Positions 6,898 through 14,301 of a stretch of 24,021 nt of DNA are shown piece after piece. This stretch comes from JBBKXP01 sp038251315. Lineage in GTDB: Bacteria; Pseudomonadota; Alphaproteobacteria; Rhodobacterales; Rhodobacteraceae. The stretch lies in contig JBBSBK010000048.1 of NCBI GenBank assembly GCA_038251315.1, positions 1-24,021 on the forward strand, read 5' to 3'. The notes beneath the pieces are model-generated. The model did not search any database, was not told the origin of the DNA, and saw only the letters and a list, made by a program, of their open reading frames with translations. Numbering within the stretch: the stretch's first letter is position 1; the number at the start of each line of letters is the position of its first letter. A program made the position numbers and the translations under genes.

Positions 6898-8270
6898 AAG
6901 CCCAACATCGTCGGCAAGGCATCAAACAACGCCCGCGCCCCCTGACCGACGCCACCCTTGGGCCGCCCCGGCGCCGCGACGGGCTGCCAACCGTAGATGT
7001 CGAAATGCATATAAGGGACCGTCGCGAACCGGCGCAGGAACAGCGCCGCCGTGATCGACCCGGCGAAACCGCCCGCAGGCGCATTGTCGAGATCGGCAAT
7101 GGCGGGTTCGATCAGCGCCTCGTAGGGGTCATGGAACGGCATCCGCCAGACCGGATCGCACGCACTGATGGCCCCGGCGGACAGGGCAGCGGCATGGGCG
7201 TCGTCATTGGTGTAATACGGTGCCAGGTCCGGCCCCACCGCGACCCGCGCGGCCCCCGTCAGCGTTGCCATCGACACCATGAGATCGGGCGCACCTTCGG
7301 ACCCCAGCGCGAGGGCATCGGCCAGCACCAGCCGCCCTTCGGCATCGGTATTGTTAATCTCGACCGTCAGGCCGTTGCGGGCGGTCAGCACGTCCTGCGG
7401 GCGAAACGCATTGCCGTCGATGCTATTTTCAACCGCCGGGATCAGCACGCGCAGGCGCACCGCCATTCCCGTCGCCATGATCATATGAGCAAGGCCCAAG
7501 ACGGTCGCCGCACCACCCATGTCCTTTTTCATCAACCCCATGCCGCTGGCCGGTTTGATATCAAGACCCCCGGTGTCGAAACACACGCCCTTGCCCACCA
7601 GGGTCACCAGTGGGCCCGTCTTCCCCCACGACATGTCGATCAGCCGGGGCTCGCGCACCGACGCCCGCCCGACCGTGTGGATCAGGGGAAAGTTCTGTTT
7701 TAGCAAAGCATCGCCCGTGATGACCGTGACCTTGGCCTTATGCGTCTTGGCAAGATCGCGGGCGGCCTGTTCCAACTCGTTCGGACCCATGTCGGACGAC
7801 GGCGTATTGATCAGATCGCGGGTCAGACATTCGCCTGCGACGATGGCCTGCAAACGCGGCAGATCGATGCCCTCGGGGGCGACCAGCCGCGCCGAGGCGG
7901 GTTTTTCCGTGCGGTAGCGGGCAAAATCGTAGCTGTGAAACAGCCATCCGAGCGCCGCCTCGGTCAGGTCGGCACCCGCCAACCCGGTCAGGCGATAATC
8001 GCCCTTGGGCAGTTTCCGCGCCGCCTCGGCCACCAGAAACCGGCCACGTGCCTTTGCCTGTGCATCGCCGCATCCCACCAGCGCATGGGTGATCGCCCCA
8101 TCCGGCCCCGGCAAGGCAACCGCCTGCCCGGCGGCCCCGGTGAAACCTTGGGACTTTGCCCATGCACGGGCTGGGGCTGGCAGATCAGCGAGGGCCGCGG
8201 CGATACCATCGGGGGCGACGGCAATCAAGCGGACAGCGGCATCGGAGTCTGTGGCGAAATCGGGGGTCAT
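6894..8270 (-). CDS. Leucyl aminopeptidase family protein (peptidase M17)
   Basis: 458-residue cytosolic two-metal aminopeptidase. The catalytic domain carries V-G-K-G-V-C-F-D-T-G-G-L-D-I-K-P, the metal/lysine segment M-K-K-D-M-G-G-A-A, and the family signature N-T-D-A-E-G-R-L (about 307-314). It removes N-terminal residues from peptides. I chose ATG 8270, preceded by an AAGGA ribosome binding site with 6-nt spacing, over the TTG two codons upstream. Compared with E. coli PepA the N-terminal domain is short, as in many alphaproteobacterial M17 paralogues. It is the first gene of a coupled trio with the GNAT and NlpC/P60 genes, which suggests it finishes degradation of peptides released by the NlpC/P60 enzyme. 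Confidence 0.93.
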   Translation of the reverse strand: MTPDFATDSDAAVRLIAVAPDGIAAALADLPAPARAWAKSQGFTGAAGQAVALPGPDGAITHALVGCGDAQAKARGRFLVAEAARKLPKGDYRLTGLAGADLTEAALGWLFHSYDFARYRTEKPASARLVAPEGIDLPRLQAIVAGECLTRDLINTPSSDMGPNELEQAARDLAKTHKAKVTVITGDALLKQNFPLIHTVGRASVREPRLIDMSWGKTGPLVTLVGKGVCFDTGGLDIKPASGMGLMKKDMGGAATVLGLAHMIMATGMAVRLRVLIPAVENSIDGNAFRPQDVLTARNGLTVEINNTDAEGRLVLADALALGSEGAPDLMVSMATLTGAARVAVGPDLAPYYTNDDAHAAALSAGAISACDPVWRMPFHDPYEALIEPAIADLDNAPAGGFAGSITAALFLRRFATVPYMHFDIYGWQPVAAPGRPKGGVGQGARALFDALPTMLGL

Positions 8271-8328
8271 CGGCAATCCTTGGGCGGCGGTTTCCGCGCA
8301 AGACTAGCCATTGGACAGCGACCTGCAA

Positions 8329-8342
8329 GGGGGGCCGCCCCC
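8329..8342 (-). terminator. GC-rich hairpin between the helical protein gene and the aminopeptidase gene
   Basis: A five-base G run and a five-base C run flank a 4-base loop in the 87-bp gap after the gene ending at 8358. On the minus strand the stem is followed by only a short CTTGC, not a T run, so termination or attenuation here is possible but weak. If it works, the aminopeptidase operon would need its own promoter in the remaining gap. Confidence 0.3.
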
Positions 8343-8357
8343 GGCGAACCGTGCCGC

Positions 8358-8777
8358 CTAGGACCCGAACCCGCGTTGCGCCCAAATCTCTGTCAGGCAG
8401 CGGTCGGTTATGCGGATAAGACGGGCCAGCGTCGCGCCCAGCGCCATGCCGTTACCCAGTTGGGCGCAGTCGATGACATGCGCCGCCACCTCTGCCACTT
8501 CGGTCAGGCCGATCTGTTCGGCGATGACCCGGACCCGGCGCGATTCGTGCCCGATCGCGGCGAAGTCACAGCCCCGGTGCGCATCGTCGATCCGATTCAG
8601 GCGGCGCGTCAGATCCTCGAGCGCGCGGCCGATGACATCTTCGGCGCCCTGTTCGCCAAGGTCCAGATAGAGGCGAGACAACGGACCTGGGTCCATGCGC
8701 AGCGGGTCGCGTGGGACCAGTCGTGCGACCGGGGCCGGATCGTTTGCCTTGGGAAGATGGGGTGGGCGGTGTTTCAT
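8358..8777 (-). CDS. Small helical protein, weakly Hpt-like, unknown function
   Basis: 139 residues, basic and Pro-rich for the first 30, then almost wholly alpha-helical. The stretch A-I-G-H-E-S-R-R-V-R-V-I-A-E-Q-I-G-L-T-E-V-A-E-V-A-A-H-V has the rhythm of the first long helices of an Hpt phosphotransfer domain, but the spacing from His to the conserved Gly is about three residues too long. I would therefore not call a functional phospho-His. The start ATG at 8777 is preceded by a perfect AGGAGG, though only two bases away. It is divergent from the carbonic anhydrase gene and upstream of the M17 operon on the same strand. Real gene on codon pattern and ribosome site; function unknown. Confidence 0.6.
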   Translation of the reverse strand: MKHRPPHLPKANDPAPVARLVPRDPLRMDPGPLSRLYLDLGEQGAEDVIGRALEDLTRRLNRIDDAHRGCDFAAIGHESRRVRVIAEQIGLTEVAEVAAHVIDCAQLGNGMALGATLARLIRITDRCLTEIWAQRGFGS

Positions 8778-8890
8778 ATCCTCCTATAGCGTCGGTATGG
8801 TTCCCAACAGGTTTATCCCAACGTCGAAATCGCTCGAAATTCCGCAAAATGCTGCCTATTGAGAGGCGAACCGCCGACCAGGAGCCTTGC

Positions 8891-9538
8891 ATGCACGCCG
8901 TCCGACCCCTGCCTGCATACCTCATCAATCGCTACCACGGGTGGAAGGCGACGACCTATACCGAAAACCGCGGCTGGTATCGCCGGCTGGCCGAAGACGG
9001 TCAGCGCCCGCGCGCGATGGTGATTTCCTGTTGTGACAGCCGGGTGCATGTGACGGCGATATTTGGCGCCGATCAGGGCGAATTCTTTATCCATCGCAAC
9101 ATCGCCAATCTGGTTCCGCCCTATAATCCGGACGGCGAATATCACGGCACATCGGCGGCGGTCGAATACGCCGTCAGTTCGCTCAAGGTGGCGCAACTGA
9201 TCGTGCTGGGCCATTCCGGCTGTGGCGGGGTCGACAGTTGTTACGACATGTGCAGCGGCCACGCCCCGGAACTGGAAAAATCGACGAGTTTCATCGGCCG
9301 CTGGATGGAGATCCTGCGCCCCGGTTTCAACCGTCTGCAGCCGGGCGACGATGCCGGCCGTCGCGCCGCGCTTGAAAAAGAGGCGGTGAGGGTGTCATTG
9401 GAGAACCTGCTGACCTTTCCTTTCGTGCGCACCGCGGTCGATGACGAAAGATTGACGCTGCACGGCCTCTGGAACCACATCGGCGACGGATCGCTGGAGA
9501 TGCTGGACGCGACTACCGACAGTTTTCAACCGATCTGA
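8891..9538 (+). CDS. Beta-class carbonic anhydrase
   Basis: 215 residues, the normal length for a bacterial beta-carbonic anhydrase, which interconverts CO2 and bicarbonate in the cytoplasm. Zinc ligands are readable as Cys47 (in S-C-C-D-S-R, with the Asp49-Arg51 dyad), His108 and Cys111 (in L-G-H-S-G-C-G-G). F-F-I-H-R-N-I-A-N-L and the G-T-S-A-A-V-E-Y-A-V segment are also family hallmarks. The frame extends upstream, but ATG 8891 has an AGGAG site six bases before it and gives a protein that begins as the family does. The gene stands alone with its own intergenic region; it is not in a carboxysome or transporter cluster here. Confidence 0.95.
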   Translation: MHAVRPLPAYLINRYHGWKATTYTENRGWYRRLAEDGQRPRAMVISCCDSRVHVTAIFGADQGEFFIHRNIANLVPPYNPDGEYHGTSAAVEYAVSSLKVAQLIVLGHSGCGGVDSCYDMCSGHAPELEKSTSFIGRWMEILRPGFNRLQPGDDAGRRAALEKEAVRVSLENLLTFPFVRTAVDDERLTLHGLWNHIGDGSLEMLDATTDSFQPI

Positions 9539-9542
9539 AGGG

Positions 9543-9695
9543 GTTGCCGCCGCCATCGTTCTGGGGGCGTTCGAAGGCGTCGCGCTGGCTTTGGGCGCTG
9601 CGGGCGATCTTTTCGCACGCGGGGCGATTGGCGGCTATCTCCTGCTGACGCTCTGGATGATCGTGTCGGGGATCGGGCTGATCCGAAAACCGTGA
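9543..9695 (+). pseudogene. Start-less small two-helix membrane reading frame (remnant or non-canonical start)
   Basis: Directly after the carbonic anhydrase stop, a frame closing at 9693-9695 reads like a small membrane protein: A-A-A-I-V-L-G-A-F-E-G-V-A-L-A-L-G-A-A-G, a short loop D-L-F-A-R-G, then G-Y-L-L-L-T-L-W-M-I-V-S-G-I-G-L-I and a basic R-K-P end. An AAGGG lies at 9538-9542, yet no ATG, GTG or TTG occurs in frame near it; candidates are only ATC at 9555 or an internal TTG at 9591 that would lose the first helix. It may be a decayed gene, a gene with a rare start, or chance. Confidence 0.3.
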
Positions 9696-9807
9696 CCCCG
9701 CCGGACCCGCGCGGGCCACCACCGTCTTGCCGGTTCACGCCGAATTGTCGCCCACTGATACGCGACACACGCTAGGCTGACACCACACCCACCGAAGGAG
9801 ACGACCG

Positions 9808-10242
9808 ATGACACTGCGCCTGATATCCACTGTCCTGCTCTGTGCAACCCTCGCCGCCCCGGCGCATGCCGTTGGCACCGGCATTGATGCCTCGGCCGAA
9901 CTACAGGCGGCGCAGGCCAGCATCGACGCCGAAGACTACGCATCAGCCATCGCCCGTCTGGGCGCCTTGGTGGCCGAAGAACCGCGCAACGCCGACGCCC
10001 TGAACCTGCTGGGCTATGCCAGCCGGCGAAACGGCGACCTTGACGGCGCCGCCCGATACTACGACGCCGCCCTGACCATCGCGCCCGACCACATGGGTGT
10101 GCTGGAATATCAGGGCGAACTATTCATCATGCAGGGCAACATCGCCGGGGCCGAGGCCAATCTGGCCAAGCTGTCGGCGCTTTGCACCGATTGCGAGGAA
10201 CTGTTGGACCTGACCGAGGCCTTGGCGGACGCGGGGGCCTGA
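9808..10242 (+). CDS. Secreted tetratricopeptide-repeat protein
   Basis: 144 residues. A Sec signal peptide is evident (M-T-L-R-L followed by a hydrophobic core and A-H-A cleavage near residue 21). The mature part holds TPR units: A-E-L-Q-A-A-Q-A-S-I-D-A-E-D-Y-A-S-A-I, then A-L-N-L-L-G-Y-A-S-R-R-N-G-D-L-D-G-A-A-R-Y-Y and the next helix pair with Y-Q-G-E-L-F-I-M-Q-G-N. Two Cys near the C-terminus (C-T-D-C) could form a disulfide in the periplasm. TPRs mediate protein contacts; the partner is unknown. The start has AAGGAG with good spacing. It has its own upstream region and is followed by the inverted-repeat element at 10251. Confidence 0.85.
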   Translation: MTLRLISTVLLCATLAAPAHAVGTGIDASAELQAAQASIDAEDYASAIARLGALVAEEPRNADALNLLGYASRRNGDLDGAARYYDAALTIAPDHMGVLEYQGELFIMQGNIAGAEANLAKLSALCTDCEELLDLTEALADAGA

Positions 10243-10250
10243 CCGCTATC

Positions 10251-10344
10251 GCGTTTTGCGTTTTATCTGAAACAGAGGTATCGCAAATCGCGTTCGACCG
10301 AAGGGAGAGGCAGCGAATTGCGATTCCGATCAAACGCAAAACGC
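10251..10344. repeat. 94-bp nested inverted-repeat element
   Basis: The outer arms 10251-10273 and 10322-10344 are reverse complements at 20 of 23 positions, with a perfect 13-bp core (gcgttttgcgttt). A second inner pair, 10280-10291 and 10313-10324, matches at 11 of 12. The element begins 9 bp after the TPR gene stop and contains no gene. Its nested terminal repeats resemble small non-autonomous palindromic elements that scatter through alphaproteobacterial genomes; as RNA it would fold into a long hairpin and could act as the TPR gene's terminator. No flanking target duplication is obvious. Confidence 0.65.
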
Positions 10345-10382
10345 TTTATCGCAGCCCGGCGGGCGCGAAATTTCCCGCAGAC

Positions 10383-10418
10383 GCCGCATTTCTGCGGCTG
10401 TCGCTGGGGCGCTGCCCC
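10383..10418. repeat. Two adjacent hairpins upstream of the LRR gene
   Basis: A perfect 6-bp stem with 4-nt loop (gccgca/tgcggc, 10383-10398) is followed by ggggcgctgcccc (10406-10418). The latter 13-mer recurs identically at 20716-20728 after the iron operon. Neither hairpin is followed by a T run. They lie in the roughly 230-bp gap between the TPR and LRR genes together with the 94-bp element, and no gene is visible in that gap. Confidence 0.5.
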
Positions 10419-10470
10419 TTGCCCGGCGCGCCACTGTCGCCCATATTTGCAAGTAGGGTGAGGGGCCGGG

Positions 10471-11907
10471 ATGAGCGATACAGACGAGGCCGCAGAGGCG
10501 GCCTATGCCGCAGCGGAACGGATGATAGCGGAGGCCAAACGGAGCGGGGCGGAAAGCCTTTCGTTTGACAATAAGCTGACCCATGCCCTGACCCGGCTGC
10601 CCCCCGCCGTTGCCGACCTCGACAAGCTGCGCGAATTTGACCTCAACAACACGCAGATCGCCGACCTTGCGCCGCTGGCCGGGCTGACGGGGCTGACGGT
10701 GCTCCGGCTCGACAACACGCAGATCGCCGACCTTGCGCCGCTGGCCGGGCTGACGGGGCTGACGGGGCTCTGGCTCGACGGGGTTCCGGCGATTGATCTG
10801 CGCCCGTTGCGGGGTTTGGGCAAACTTGTTGAAGCACCAGGGGTGGGTGGCCTGACGTTCAAGGACTGCGGGGCCGCCCGTATCGACCCACGTATTGCCG
10901 GGATTGCCGAGATCGAGGACGACGCCGAGCGGGCGCGGACGTTGTTTGCGTATCTGGAGGGGTGGGAGCCGCCCACCGGGGCTGAAGAAGAGTCAAAAGA
11001 ACCTGTTGTTCCCGCACCAGTGCCAGCCCCGCTTGAGACCGAAATCAAAAGCGGGCGACTCACGCTGGCACTTCCTGCCAACCCTCCGCTGCCTTCGGGG
11101 CCAGTTGATGACAGGGCACGCAAGGGATGGGAGGCGCTGAAAGAGTTTCGAGAGGACTTTGGTCGGTCCTTGAACATCGGTAACTATCGCCCACTTTCCT
11201 CTGCCATCGGCGCATTCGACCGGGCGCTGGGCGAGTCCTATGACCAGATGAACGAGATCGGTGTAGGGCTGAGCGGTCTGCGGATCGCGGCGTTAGGAGT
11301 GGATAACGCGTTCATTGACAGCCTGCCGGAGGGTGCCGGGACAGAGTTGAGTACGCTTGCGGCGGCGATCACCACGTTTGCGAACCGCTTTCCCGAGTGG
11401 CTTGCCTATCTCAACGATCCCGCACAGGCGGTGCCCATTGCGGACGCGATTCAAACGGCACTGCCCGAGTTCGAAGCGTTGGAAAAGGCGTTAGCACAGG
11501 CCGAAGACGTGGATGCAGTTGTGCTGGCAGAGTACCGCGATGAAATCGAATTGGTCCGAAACGCCCCGCATTCAGAAATTGCCGCGCATGGCCTGTTGGC
11601 ATCAACGCAGGATTTGTTGCGAACACTTGCCGAAAACGTGTTGATCGGGTTTCGGATGTATCGTGATGATCTGCGCGAAGGTGCAGTCGGTGTCGGCAAA
11701 TGGTCCGTAGCGCGGTCAAGTCACGAAGCGCGGGAATTCTGGAGACTCGCCCCGACCGAGGTGCGAAAGGCGGTTTTCTGGGGCATTGTCGGCGTGGCGG
11801 GCGATGTGATCTTTTTCAAGGGCGCGGCACTGATGACCCTTGCGATACGCTTTCCTCACCAATTGGGTTGGATCGAAGGCGTTCTGAGATTCATCGCCGT
11901 AGTGTGA
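10471..11907 (+). CDS. Leucine-rich-repeat protein with unknown helical C-terminal domain
   Basis: 478 residues. A charged Ala-rich N-terminus (1-30) leads into LRR units (about 48-120). Two units are almost identical (N-T-Q-I-A-D-L-A-P-L-A-G-L-T-G-L), encoded by a perfect 54-bp direct repeat. A Glu/Pro-rich linker (165-215) is followed by a mostly helical region (213-430) that I do not recognise, and a hydrophobic segment at about 433-458 (A-V-F-W-G-I-V-G-V-A-G-D-V-I-F-F) that could be a membrane anchor. No signal peptide is seen. The start ATG 10471 follows gtgagggg. Codon use in the C-terminal half is looser and less GC-rich than in neighbours, and repeat elements precede it, which suggests horizontal acquisition. 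LRRs bind proteins; a host-interaction or defence-type sensor is possible but unproven. Confidence 0.82.
   Translation: MSDTDEAAEAAYAAAERMIAEAKRSGAESLSFDNKLTHALTRLPPAVADLDKLREFDLNNTQIADLAPLAGLTGLTVLRLDNTQIADLAPLAGLTGLTGLWLDGVPAIDLRPLRGLGKLVEAPGVGGLTFKDCGAARIDPRIAGIAEIEDDAERARTLFAYLEGWEPPTGAEEESKEPVVPAPVPAPLETEIKSGRLTLALPANPPLPSGPVDDRARKGWEALKEFREDFGRSLNIGNYRPLSSAIGAFDRALGESYDQMNEIGVGLSGLRIAALGVDNAFIDSLPEGAGTELSTLAAAITTFANRFPEWLAYLNDPAQAVPIADAIQTALPEFEALEKALAQAEDVDAVVLAEYRDEIELVRNAPHSEIAAHGLLASTQDLLRTLAENVLIGFRMYRDDLREGAVGVGKWSVARSSHEAREFWRLAPTEVRKAVFWGIVGVAGDVIFFKGAALMTLAIRFPHQLGWIEGVLRFIAVV
10646..10765 (+). repeat. Perfect 54-bp direct repeat, 66-bp period, inside the LRR gene
   Basis: Bases 10646-10699 and 10712-10765 are identical, offset by 66 bp, exactly 22 codons. 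The third unit has diverged. Near-identity at silent sites indicates recent duplication or gene conversion, so copy number of the LRR unit may vary between strains. Confidence 0.9.
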
Positions 11908-11920
11908 TGGTGAACCGGAA

Positions 11921-11939
11921 GGTGGCTTAAAAACCCACC
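11921..11939. terminator. Possible shared terminator hairpin between convergent LRR and asd genes
   Basis: ggtgg (11921-11925) and ccacc (11935-11939) form a 5-bp stem around an A/T-rich loop in the 39-bp gap between two convergent genes. No clean T run follows on either strand, so the call is weak. Confidence 0.3.
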
Positions 11940-11946
11940 CTACATG

Positions 11947-12969
11947 TCACCCCTTCTTCAGACACTTCTGCCCCAGCACTTCCGCGATCTGCACCGCGTT
12001 CAGCGCCGCGCCTTTGCGCAGGTTGTCCGACACGCACCACAGGTTGATGCCGTTGTCGATCGTCGGGTCCTGCCGGATCCGGCTGATGAACGTCGCATAG
12101 TCGCCGACGCATTCGATCGGGGTGACGTAGCCGCCGGCCTCGCGTTTATCGATCACCATGATCCCCGGTGCTTCGCGCAGGATGTCGCGGGCTTCGGCCT
12201 CGTCCAGATGTTCTTCGAATTCGATATTGATCGCTTCTGAATGGCCGACGAAAACCGGGACGCGCACGCAAGTCGCCGTCACCTTGATCTTTTTATCCAG
12301 GATCTTTTTCGTCTCGGCGACCATCTTCCATTCTTCGCGCGTCTGGCCGTCTTCCATGAACACGTCGATCTGCGGAATGACGTTGAACGCGATCTGTTTC
12401 TGGAACAGGCGGGGCGGTTTGCTGTCGGTCGGATTGTAGATGCTTTTGGTCTGATCCCACAACTCGTCCATGCCTTCCTTCCCCGCTCCCGACACCGACT
12501 GATAGGTGCTGACCACCACCCGCTTGATCGTGGCGCGGTCATGCAGGGGTTTCAGGGCGACGACCATCTGTGCTGTCGAACAGTTCGGGTTGGCGATGAT
12601 GTTCTTTTTGGCATAGCCCATCACCGCGTCGGCGTTCACTTCGGGCACAATCAACGGCACGTCGGGGTCGTAGCGATAGAGGCTGGAATTATCGATCACG
12701 ACGCAGCCCGACGATGCGGCCTTGGGCGCGTAAATCTTGGTCGCGTCCGACCCGATCGCAAACAGGGCGATATCCCAGCCGGTGAAATCGAAGGTATCAA
12801 GGTCTTTGGTTTTCAGGGTCCGGTCGCCAAAGCTCACCTCTGTCCCCATCGATTTGCGGCTGGCGAGTGCGACGATCTCGTCGACCGGAAATTCCCGCTC
12901 GGCCAGAATGTTGAGCATTTCGCGGCCCACGTTGCCCGTGGCGCCAACGACGACGATTTTGTAACCCAT
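11947..12969 (-). CDS. asd: Aspartate-semialdehyde dehydrogenase
   Basis: 340 residues, the normal length. It reduces beta-aspartyl phosphate to aspartate semialdehyde with NADPH, the branch point to lysine, diaminopimelate, threonine and methionine, in the cytoplasm. The N-terminal Rossmann motif V-V-V-G-A-T-G-N-V-G-R-E-M, the active-site Cys130 in I-A-N-P-N-C-S-T-A-Q, and S-V-S-G-A-G-K-E-G-M-D-E-L are all present, as is the substrate-binding R-V-P-V-F-V-G-H-S-E segment. I chose ATG 12969, which has AAGGAA about eight bases upstream and gives the canonical N-terminus; the longer frame adds 14 non-conserved residues. It stands alone as a monocistronic housekeeping gene. Confidence 0.97.
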   Translation of the reverse strand: MGYKIVVVGATGNVGREMLNILAEREFPVDEIVALASRKSMGTEVSFGDRTLKTKDLDTFDFTGWDIALFAIGSDATKIYAPKAASSGCVVIDNSSLYRYDPDVPLIVPEVNADAVMGYAKKNIIANPNCSTAQMVVALKPLHDRATIKRVVVSTYQSVSGAGKEGMDELWDQTKSIYNPTDSKPPRLFQKQIAFNVIPQIDVFMEDGQTREEWKMVAETKKILDKKIKVTATCVRVPVFVGHSEAINIEFEEHLDEAEARDILREAPGIMVIDKREAGGYVTPIECVGDYATFISRIRQDPTIDNGINLWCVSDNLRKGAALNAVQIAEVLGQKCLKKG

Positions 12970-13029
12970 AGCGGTGGTTCCTTGTTCAGATCGGGCGCTG
13001 TCTAGCCCCATTGGCTGCCAAGGAAAAGG

Positions 13030-14208
13030 TCAGTCTGTGCGGTCGGTCGCAAAGGCATAGATGGCCAGCCCGGCAAGGGTCAGCAGGGCAAAGGTCAGGA
13101 ACAACACGCCATACGCGCCGCTGACCGGTTTCATCACCTGATCGGCAGCATAGAACAGCGGCCCGGTGGTGAACTGCAACAGCCCCGCCCCGCCAATCCC
13201 GAACAGGTTGACCAGTGTCACCCCCCGCCCCGTCAGATGTACTGGAAAGAACGCCCGGGCGTGCGCCACGACCATCGGAAACGACGACCCTGCGAACCCT
13301 ATCAGCGCCAGCAGGGCGGCCGACAGCCACAGGCCAGTGTCGGCAACGGCCCAAAGTGCCAACAAGGCCAGCGCCCCGACCGCATTGCCGCCAAAGATCA
13401 CCCATTTGCGGGTGCCGAACACCCGGTCCAGCGGCCCATAGGCGAAATTGCCTGCCACCATCGCCAGCCCCATGACCAGCGTCACGTTGCCGATCGTCAG
13501 GGCATCGGCCCCGAACACATCCGCCGTATAGGGCCCCACCCATAGCCCGCGTAACGACGCCGCCGGGCCGTAGCAGACGAACATCATTGCGAATATCGGC
13601 CAAAGCGCGCGGATTTTCAGCAGGTCGAAAACCGATCCGCGTTGTGTGCCATCATGCTGCGACGGGTCTTGCACCGTCAGCCAGATCAGGGCCGCGACCA
13701 GCAGGGTGACGGCGCACATCGCCATCATCGTTTCGCGCCAGCCAAACGCCTGCACGGCCCATGCCAACGGGGCCGATCCGGCGATGTTGCCAAGGCTGCC
13801 GATGCCGATGGTCACGCCCGCCAACGTCGCGAAAACCGCCACCGAATAGACCCGCGCAAAAATATAGTAAGTGGCCATCAGAACAGGCGAACAGCCGACT
13901 CCGATCAGGGCCATCGCGATGCTGACATGCCCCGGCGTGGTAGCCAGCCCGAACATCGCGGCCCCGCCACCGCCACCAACGGCCAACAGCACCGCCGCCG
14001 TCCGGCGCGGCCCGACCCGGTCGAGCAGGGCACCGACCGGAATCTGCATCACGGCAAAGGCCAGAAACCAGAGGCCTGATGCAAACGCGAGGTCTTGGGC
14101 CGTTGCGCCGATATCGGTGAGCAGAGTGGGTGCAAGAACCGCCAGAAACGCGCGGTAAAATTGGGACAGCACATAGCCCAGCACCAGACAGATCAGACCG
14201 ATACGCAT
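13030..14208 (-). CDS. Major facilitator superfamily transporter
   Basis: 392 residues with about twelve hydrophobic segments. A typical MFS loop 2-3 motif is seen as G-A-L-L-D-R-V-G-P-R-R-T (after TM2), and the equivalent G-P-L-D-R-V-F-G-T-R-K-W recurs at the start of the second half, matching the two six-helix bundles. It moves a small solute across the inner membrane; substrate unknown. Start ATG 14208 begins the first helix directly, with a GGGGGAA sequence upstream; the frame further upstream is Arg-rich leader and not conserved-looking. It is divergent from matB across 93 bp, which makes malonate or a related dicarboxylate a reasonable guess, but general MFS exporters of this type are often annotated only by family. 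Confidence 0.9.
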   Translation of the reverse strand: MRIGLICLVLGYVLSQFYRAFLAVLAPTLLTDIGATAQDLAFASGLWFLAFAVMQIPVGALLDRVGPRRTAAVLLAVGGGGGAAMFGLATTPGHVSIAMALIGVGCSPVLMATYYIFARVYSVAVFATLAGVTIGIGSLGNIAGSAPLAWAVQAFGWRETMMAMCAVTLLVAALIWLTVQDPSQHDGTQRGSVFDLLKIRALWPIFAMMFVCYGPAASLRGLWVGPYTADVFGADALTIGNVTLVMGLAMVAGNFAYGPLDRVFGTRKWVIFGGNAVGALALLALWAVADTGLWLSAALLALIGFAGSSFPMVVAHARAFFPVHLTGRGVTLVNLFGIGGAGLLQFTTGPLFYAADQVMKPVSGAYGVLFLTFALLTLAGLAIYAFATDRTD

Positions 14209-14301
14209 GATGATATTCCCCCGCCGGGGCGTGGTCGCATGGGGCAAAGGCAAGTGCAAGGCGGCCTTGATCCTCCATGCCCGAGCGCGCATTCTGACCA
14301 G
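14209..14301. promoter_or_regulatory. Divergent intergenic region, MFS transporter / matB
   Basis: A 93-bp gap with divergent starts on both sides, so both promoters should lie here. I see no convincing -35/-10 pair and no strong ribosome binding site before the matB ATG. A ccccgccgggg inverted repeat sits about 10 bp upstream of the MFS start. Confidence 0.35.

Noticed and set aside
8711..8890. 60-residue N-terminal extension of the carbonic anhydrase
   Set aside because: It overlaps the divergent gene at 8358-8777; AGGAG six bases before ATG 8891 fixes the start.
10383..10470. CRISPR-like or riboswitch structure before the LRR gene
   Set aside because: Only isolated short hairpins are present, with no regular repeat-spacer pattern and no known riboswitch core.
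12241..13005. 254-codon plus-strand frame opposite asd
   Set aside because: Antisense shadow of a highly conserved housekeeping gene.
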